Source: Rhyzopertha dominica (taxonomy: Eukaryota; Arthropoda; Insecta; Coleoptera; Bostrichidae). Taken from it: 64,000 nt of DNA. The position numbers were made by a program, and so were the translations under genes. The stretch lies in assembly GCA_025024175.1 (NCBI GenBank), contig QCXZ01000003.1:54392023-54456022 (forward strand). Reading direction: 5' to 3'. Positions 57,310 through 64,000 of the stretch are shown in pieces (position 1 is the first letter of the stretch; each line of letters starts with the position of its first letter). The notes below the pieces were generated by a model. It was not told the origin of the DNA, did no database searches, and worked only from the letters and a program-made list of their open reading frames with translations.

Positions 57310-58680
57310 TCTTCACTTTTGTCCAATATAAACAGAATTGCAGTCATTACCTACATGAAAAATTGTATACGTCTGAATGACTTGAAAATGAAATTTTATC
57401 TTAATTTTGGAAACGGAAACAGACTGCCTACAGTAGAAAGACAGGGCGTCGCAACTTGAATATTTGGAAGTATTTACCATAAAGTACAATTTTTCCTTTA
57501 TATAATTTAAAAAAACAGTGGTTGTAAGCAATTAAGAAAATAATACCTAGTTCTTGTTCGAATGCATTTAAAAAAAGATTTATTTTTAAAATTCTGTAAA
57601 AAAAGAGAACAGTGTATCTGTACATGTTGTTCTCTGAAAATTTAAAAGAAAGGTATGGAAAAAACTGACTGCGCATTATTAATAGATAAATAAAAATGAG
57701 ATGAAAAAGCAGTGTTTTTTTCAATCAATATTTGTTTTTCTAAATTATTCATAAAAAGTAATAATATTTTTAACTAATACAAATTTTGTTAACGACACTA
57801 AATTATTTAGGTACCATATATGTATGTAACAAGGATAAATTAAAATTTTGAAGTAGTACCTAAGTTGCTTAAAATATTTAAACATTCTTATTGAGGACTC
57901 GAAGGAAATAAACTGTTCCAGTCAAATTAAGTTTATAGGTCAAGTCTATTGTATTTTCTTAATGGCAGAAGAGTTAGCAAAATTCGAGACTTCAGGTAGG
58001 ATTAAATAGTGCCAATTTATAATATGGAGAATTTATATAGCAAAGAACAGAACAACCATGCCTATGTATTTTAGGCGATCTATAAAATCTTGGAATCTTT
58101 AGTCTTGTTATTAAACCTAACGGTGTTATTATAATTCGCAAGCATTTCGAAATTTTTGTTATTTAGGAAGTTAAAACCTTTGTTTAAGTAGCCCTTTTTT
58201 AATAAAATTAGCATACAATGTCCATTGTTAGCTTTTAAAACATTGGTTTTATTTTATTCCCTAGAAAGCTATGCTATACTCTCAATTAATTTGGTATTAG
58301 AATATAAATAACACTTTTTGTTGAAATAGGAAGGCATATTGTAAAAAAAAATACATTCAACTGCTAGTAATTGAGCATCTTTGATGTCATTTTTTTGGCG
58401 GGGAATAAAATTTAATCCTTCGTTCAGAAATTTAAGTTGTGTTTCAGAAAAATTAACTTTTGATCAATTTAACACAGTTATATGAAAAGTTGAAAATTTA
58501 TAAATGGGTGGGTGAAATTTAAATTTAAATGTTTTTGTATGTAACTTTTAAATTCTCCATTAACTGTATTGGTACAAAAATTTGGTGTATTAATATTTCT
58601 ATTTGAACATGTCAAACCGAAATTATTAAAATGAGTATTATTGGTTTAAACTGAAATGTGTAGCTGCAATTTCATTTTGA
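57310..58680 (-). pseudogene. second minus-strand Penelope-like relic, internally deleted
   Basis: In minus order: KFLNEGLNFIPRQKN (about 58380-58430), NNGHCMLILLKKGYL (ADKG-type block), FNFLNNKNFEMLANYNNT, then IPRFYRSPKIHRHGC and INSPYYKLALFN (about 58010-58090). The last two match the PR.YGLPKIHK.G.PLRPI and INSPTY.LA.F motifs of Penelope-like RTs. EVSNFANSSAIKKI follows. Most of the RT palm is missing. Then GNDCNSVYIGQK (about 57313-57345) is the start of a GIY-YIG domain. Several stops and frameshifts. This copy is much more decayed than the one at 25.5-27.4 kb and differs from it in sequence. Confidence 0.65.
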
Positions 58681-60029
58681 GTAGCAAAAAAACAGAAATT
58701 AGTTTTGTAGTGGATTTCTCACCAATTAAACTAAACTAAAAAAAAACCTGAGAGATTTTAATGGAATTAAGATAAAATTTTATTTAATCCCTGATCCCAA
58801 TAAAAAAAGATAATTATATCAAGCATTTTCAGGGGTCGAAATACAAAATTGGAACGTATTTTTATAAACTGAGTCAGAGTGTCAAAATCTGGAATAGCTT
58901 ATTTTCAGTGGGCCACACGCAAGCTGACATAATGAGGTAATTTGCTAAAAATTCAGTGCATGTTATACTTGCAGAAGATAATTTTTTCCTCTGGCTCTCC
59001 TTTTCAACCATCTCAACAAGCTATTGCAAAAAGAACAACCAACACTGCTAGCAAGCTGTTCCCTACAGCTGCAGGTTGCCAACCATAACTGCAACTATAA
59101 ATAGACGCAATTACCTGCAAATAATTGGTGCGCAACCGCAGAGCTTTAATGCGTACCCCATCCAACTTAATTTCTCGAAAACCGCATAATGACTTTTTCG
59201 TCTCGCGCCAAAGCAACCGAAACCACGACATATCCCAACTTCTGCAATGTCTAGCTGCGCTTGAACTCATGCTGAATGAACCAACCGCAAGAACACTTTG
59301 TAATGTTTAATGATTATAACCACTTTACCTCTCTCTGTAACTATATCACTTCAATGCATCCATCAATACTGGAGGATTTTAATAGGTTTATGAATCGAGT
59401 TATTCAAGTCAAAAACACGTTTAAGTGCAAATCTAAGCTAATTTCTAAGTGGTTTATCTTATCTTCTTTCAGTAATACTCATATATCTACTTAGTGATTG
59501 TTCCATGAAAGACTTTTCTATGCTTTTCTGTGGTGCCATGTACAGTATAAATACTTTTGTCTATATCTGTATACCACTTTTCGATTTTTGCCTACAGTAG
59601 GCTTTGCCTTGTCATATAAAAATGGAAACTCATGGTGTAACCTGCCTTTTGTTTGTCTTTAAAATGAGTTAAAACTTTGCGTTGTAATAAAGCGAAATGT
59701 GTTCTTGCCAGTACCGTCCGTACAGCACGTTTTTTTTCAAAGGTTTGATATGTTTAACGTAGTTAAATTTTTACAGTTATTGCTTCTTTATTTTTCAAAA
59801 CATTGGAAACGTGTTACCAGGTTTAAAATGTGCTCATAGGAGGTGCCATGATGAATTCCGTCTAGCCTGAGAAGCGACAAACGTTTTGATGAATTTCAAA
59901 AATATTTAAATTACATTCGTTTGATCATTAAATGACGATGGATAATGAATATTGTCCGATTAGTCAATAAAAAAAACACTAGAAATACGAGGGTGAATGG
60001 TTTCAGCGTCCATAATATAAGATAATATT
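58681..60029. other. gene-free stretch
   Basis: Around 58980-59310 composition is less AT-rich and ORFs overlap on both strands (59013-59270 minus, 59125-59310 plus). No domain recognised. Confidence 0.35.
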
Positions 60030-60480
60030 TTCTCGGAAAGATCACTGTCGTTTTAAAACACTGACAAAAAGTTATTGGTCTGACATTTCGATTACATCTG
60101 AGGTGCTTAAAGGCAAAGGGGTGTAGGTGAAATTCATGCGATTTTGACTTACAGAACTTCAAGTTAAGAGTTCGCGACCTTAACGTCTCTTAAAGCCTTT
60201 TATGACTATACCTATTCTATTCTAAATTTCTTTTGAGTCAAGAATCTGATACACAAGTTGGAAAAAAATACAAATCGATTCGTGTAGTTATCTCTGAAAT
60301 TGAAAAAATCACCCCTTTGACTTTAAGCGCCTCTGTAATCTTTGTCAAAGACGAAGAACGTCAAAATTCGTCTGGTATAAGAATTTTGCGGTTCTTCGCC
60401 TTTGACAAAGATTACAGGTGTAATCGAAACGTCAGACCAATAACTTTTTGTTAGTGTTTTCAAGAGACAGCGATCTTTCT
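60030..60480. repeat. nested inverted repeats
   Basis: A unit at 60030-60125 (GAAAGATCACTGTC ... AAAAGTTATTGGTCTGACAT ... GGCAAAGGGGTG) recurs inverted at about 60258-60480. The inverted copy also contains an internal hairpin: AATCTTTGTCAAAGACGAAG (from about 60337) pairs with CTTCGCCTTTGACAAAGATT (to about 60415). The forward copy lacks the hairpin. The GTCAGACCAATAACTTTTTG block is conserved in both. Confidence 0.7.
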
Positions 60481-60889
60481 GATAATAATAATCTTAAACC
60501 ACTAGAAAGTTAAAATAGAGAAATCTAAGAAAATGTTATTATATACTAAACTGAAAACGTATAAAAATGTGAAACAAAGTATAATAGAATAATGAGTTTG
60601 CTTCCAAGTGATTTAATTAACCAATATTGTTATGAAGCAACATACGTTCAAATGTTATGCAAAGGTAACAGCTATCTGACGATTATATGTGTTGAATTGT
60701 CTGTCTTTCTCTAAATGCGCTTCTTTAGAAAGTTGCGGTATTAAGAAACGTTAAAGGTCCAAATACAGAAAAAATCCTTTGTGTAGTATTATTAACATTA
60801 CATAGTTTTACGTGTATAAGAAACCGATAGGACAAAGCAAGTTTGTTGGGAAAATAATGTCGTGACTAGAAGACTTGCATTGTTTTATA
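60481..60889. other. gene-free stretch
   Basis: Nothing recognised. Confidence 0.35.
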
Positions 60890-61265
60890 CAGCAGCGGTG
60901 GACCTCTCTCAAGCCGCTGCTGACCAAGCGCATGTGCGATTTTTCAGCCTCCCATTTCAGTATTTACGAGTATAATAACCGGCAAGGTAATTTTTCTAAT
61001 GCTTTCATACACCACCCATCTCGGACAGCGTAAACAATGGCCGAAGCAGCGCTACCGTTTATGTAATCCACCTTATACGTAATCCAATACGGTTTTGGTA
61101 TCTTTAATCTGTCGCTGCTGTTGTTGCTGCTTTACATACAGTTCGCGGTTTCCATAATTAATTAGACCTTTCGTACAGGCCACGATAGCGTCCGCAGTGC
61201 AGGTTCCTTTTTAGGGCTAACCATTGTTTAACTTATATTAAATTATTCCCCGTACAAGCCGGGAA
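60890..61265. promoter_or_regulatory. candidate conserved non-coding block
   Basis: GC-richer block without ORF, containing TCCATAATTAATTAGACC (paired homeodomain cores), GCCACGATAGCGTCCGCAG and a CTGCTGTTGTTGCTGC patch. Regulatory role is inference. Confidence 0.25.
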
Positions 61266-62739
61266 CTGGAAATTGCCAGGCTGGAGGAATTTTTATCAGA
61301 TTTTGAGCACGCTGGTCTTAAGCAGTTCGATACCTATAATCATACGTAATTTACGTAAGTATAACGACCGCGTGAGTAGGTAGCCTTTTCATGTAAACAG
61401 GCTACTATTTGCTGCAGCCACTTACCCACAGTCTATATTTCTTCCTTTTCCTGTAAGCATTTTTTAGTGCTGCTCGATTACAAGCTGTTATTTAAGGTAC
61501 GTAGCAGGAATGTGCGAATACCCGGTTTACCCAGATTGTGGTGTCAAAACATAAGTTTGTGCTTACAAAACTATTGCTGTGCACTTTCCGACAAAAGTTG
61601 ATTTCATTTGGTTTCGTAAATGTTTCCAGCAGCTTAAAACAACCCCTCATTACATACATTTATGTAATATATATTTTCGAGGTAGTTTTAACAATTCAGG
61701 AATATACTTCGATGTTGCCTTATTCGATCGCGTGAATTGCTCACGTAATGCGCCAGACGAATGCGTCGTCGAATGGGAAGGTAGCTGACAGTAGAGCTAT
61801 TCGCTCTGCTTCATAAGCACCTGGTGATAAGACCTGTGGATTGTATTTACGGGTTGCGGAGTAATCAATTAATAAATCGTTAATCAACGAGTGTGCTATA
61901 TCATTTTTGCAGGTAGCTGACAATAGATACAAGTTAGTTTATTTCATAGGATTTTTTCTTTATTCCGACTGCACTAATTAGGGATTGTTCTATTTTTATT
62001 TATCTGCAGCAATTACTATCATATATTGACAAATTTACCTTTTCGGTGGAATATGAGCAGAGCGTAGCAGCGTAGCAGTGCATCCTTATTGGACTTAAAC
62101 TGCCGACTTCAGAAGTATTTTCAGGTATAGTTGCAAGCAACAATCTGAAGCTGTCGTAAATAACAGACGGGTTCGGCACGTTCTACTATTTTGCAGCGGA
62201 GTGGACCGTATCCAAAAATTGTGTTTAGGCTTTTTTAGAATTTTTTTCCGTACACATAAATCAATGAGCATTATTTGCTATTACTATTTGAACTACAAAT
62301 ATTTCTCATCCGATAGCTTTTAATGTATGACTAAATCGTATTCTTTCCTAATTTAATGAGTAGTATCTATTTTTATAACCATGAATGGTAAACATTCCAA
62401 TTTCAATGCGGCAACCCTTACTTTCTAATTTTTGATCGCGGTGTGCAATCGTCCTCTGCCCTGTTTCTTAACAGGTTTCTTTTAATCCGGAGAGTCATAA
62501 ACGTAGTTTCTACCTGTATATTTTTTTGGAAATAAGAATAAATCGGAACTATTCCATTCCTACTATAAACCCATATTGAAAGCATATGTGTTTACTTATA
62601 TTTTAAAGTTTTACAGCATATAAGCATACCAAGTGCAATATTTTTTACTTATTCAGTCGTACCTACATATATGCTTACATTTAGCCACTTATTAAGAGGA
62701 GTTTGAGACAAATACATTTCGTAGGGCAACTGGTCAAAC
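61266..62739. other. gene-free stretch
   Basis: Two overlapping plus ORFs (61538-61735, 61579-61788) and one minus ORF (61741-61932) have no recognised domain. Confidence 0.4.
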
Positions 62740-63324
62740 AGATTACTGCTGATTATCATTCTGATATGGAAGCGGAAGTGTTTGAAAATTGGTACAAAAA
62801 CATTTTATTGCCCAAAATTGTCACCAAAAAGCGTCATAGTAATGGACAACGCCAGTTACCATTCGGAGCAACTGGATAAAATTTCAAATACAACAACTAA
62901 TTCAAGAGTCCAACCATTCAAGAGTTTTTTAGAAAAGAAAATTTATTTTCGAAGAGAACTACACAAAAAAACAATTGTTGGAAGTGCTTGGAACAAAAAA
63001 ATTTTCGAAGAAATTTAAAAGTAACATTCTCGCTTCTGAATTGTCCACATTCTACGATTACTCCCATATAATTGCATTTTCAACCCCATTAAAATGATAT
63101 GGGGGCAGCTGAAACAAAAAATTCGACGAGGGAACACCGGTGGAAAATTTAGCAAAGAAATGCTGCTAAAATTTAGACACGAAGCTGAAATAACAAGTGT
63201 CGATGCATGGAGAAATTCAGTGCGGCACGTACTGGACATTGAAAATCGGTACTGAGCGAATCATGTACAAGAATTAGTAATAGAAGTTAATCGCGATTTT
63301 AGCAGTGAAAGTGATAGTGAGTAA
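62740..63324 (+). pseudogene. DDE transposase pseudogene, C-terminal half
   Basis: Starts with DYHSDMEAEVFENWYKN (from about 62744). It shifts frame to LSPKSVIVMDNASYHSEQL (62782-63018), where DNASYHS carries the second catalytic Asp. Another shift leads to a ~75-codon open stretch LLPYNCIFNPIKMIWGQLKQ ... SVDAWRNSVRHVLDIENRY, where the usual NPIE glutamate is Lys. A single TGA (63253-63255) interrupts the frame, which continues in phase with NHVQELVIEVNRDF to a TAA at 63322-63324. The pattern fits a DDE_3-type insect transposase distinct from the relics at 34.3 and 47.1-48.0 kb. Two frameshifts, one stop and a lost catalytic residue mean it is dead. Confidence 0.8.
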
Positions 63325-63761
63325 TTTTTTTTTTTTACTTTGTGACCCTTGTAATGTGCTTATTAACAAGCTGTAAAGAACATAATCCATAGCGTGTATA
63401 AATTTTATTGTGCACTATTGTACATTTTTTCTAACAAATGTAAATAATTTTCTACTTACTAATTTGTATGTTTTTATATTAAATTTGTATAAATTCGTTA
63501 TGACATGCAAAGGCTTTTATTTTATACATCGGAAAATTTAAACCCAATAAAGTATCACATAAAAATAGATCGCGGGTTGCGCCAGTTAGCATCAGGTCAG
63601 CATTAAAAAATGTGTTATAAAAGCTTCCATGTTTTATTGATTGCTAAATTATCACTACTAACAAATTTCAAACACTTATAGTGGAAAAGTTAAAATTTTA
63701 GCCAACAAGATTTTTTTGAAAACGGCCCATTTAGGAACTTTGAAGCGTGCCACTAATCCCA
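63325..63761. other. gene-free stretch
   Basis: AT-rich 3' flank of the transposase pseudogene; no inverted repeat recognised. Confidence 0.35.
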
Positions 63762-63852
63762 ATAGTTTAGGACGGCCGACTATAAGGTTGTAAAAACCCT
63801 CATTTACAATACAATAGTTTACGACGGCCGACCATCAAGCTGTAAAACCCTC
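63762..63852. repeat. 52 bp direct repeat, 2 units
   Basis: ATAGTTTAGGACGGCCGACT at 63762 and ATAGTTTACGACGGCCGACC at 63814, each followed by an AAG-TGTAAA-ACCCTC stretch. Confidence 0.7.
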
Positions 63853-64000
63853 TGCATAAGTCAGTCTCATAGATCGTTGCTTGATACTTTACATAATTGG
63901 ATGCTGCTCTTTCGATGGAATTCCGATTCAATAATTGACAAAGTCGTTTCTACTATTAGTGCTCTATTGCTTTTTTTAGGTACTTTGAAACAGGTTTGCC

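Overview
The window is AT-rich eukaryotic DNA with long gene-free stretches, scattered single N bases (draft assembly) and a dense layer of transposable elements. The element set points to an insect or a close arthropod: an initiator-tRNA-primed Copia element, Jockey-like, CR1/L2-like and RTE-like LINE pieces, GIY-YIG-bearing Penelope-like elements, hAT and mariner-type DNA transposons, and Crypton-like tyrosine recombinases. I cannot name the species. I found no convincing multi-exon host gene, rRNA, tRNA, CRISPR array or operon. Nearly all short ORFs are chance ORFs or antisense shadows.

Layout, left to right. 0-6.5 kb: a DDE-transposase tail, one copy of a ~290 bp dispersed repeat, and gene-free DNA. 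6.5-11.0 kb: a complete, apparently intact Copia retrotransposon on the minus strand, with identical 204 bp LTRs, 5 bp target duplications, PBS, PPT and one full gag-pol ORF. 11.1-22 kb: relics of a Penelope-like element (plus), two Crypton-like tyrosine recombinases (14.4 kb plus, 20.8-21.5 kb minus), a Jockey-like LINE (minus), a ~119 bp tandem repeat and the second copy of the dispersed repeat. 22.6-23.7 kb: a deleted hAT element that keeps a BED-finger segment. 25.5-29.3 kb: a decayed Penelope-like element abutting a ~1.8 kb fold-back element with ~0.7 kb inverted arms.

30.6-32.6 kb: a TA-flanked inverted-repeat element with a possible small spliced gene, directly beside a cluster of heat-shock-element motifs. 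34.3 kb: another DDE-transposase relic. 40.1-46.5 kb: an LTR element with identical 886 bp LTRs and 4 bp target duplications. Its interior is mostly a decayed LINE (ORF1, endonuclease and RT) plus a tandem repeat. 47.1-48.0 kb: a DDE-transposase relic. 52.6-52.9 kb: an RTE-like LINE tail. 57.3-58.7 kb: a third Penelope-like relic. 60.0-60.5 kb: nested inverted repeats. 62.7-63.3 kb: another DDE-transposase pseudogene.

Several gene-free blocks (about 5.3, 24.5-25.0, 36.2-36.6, 50.6, 53.3, 56.6-56.9 and 60.9-61.3 kb) have locally higher GC and homeodomain-type motifs. They could be regulatory DNA of a gene outside the window, but that is inference. The most unusual items are the TIR element beside the heat-shock-type promoter, the young LTR element carrying an older LINE, and the two eukaryotic tyrosine-recombinase relics.
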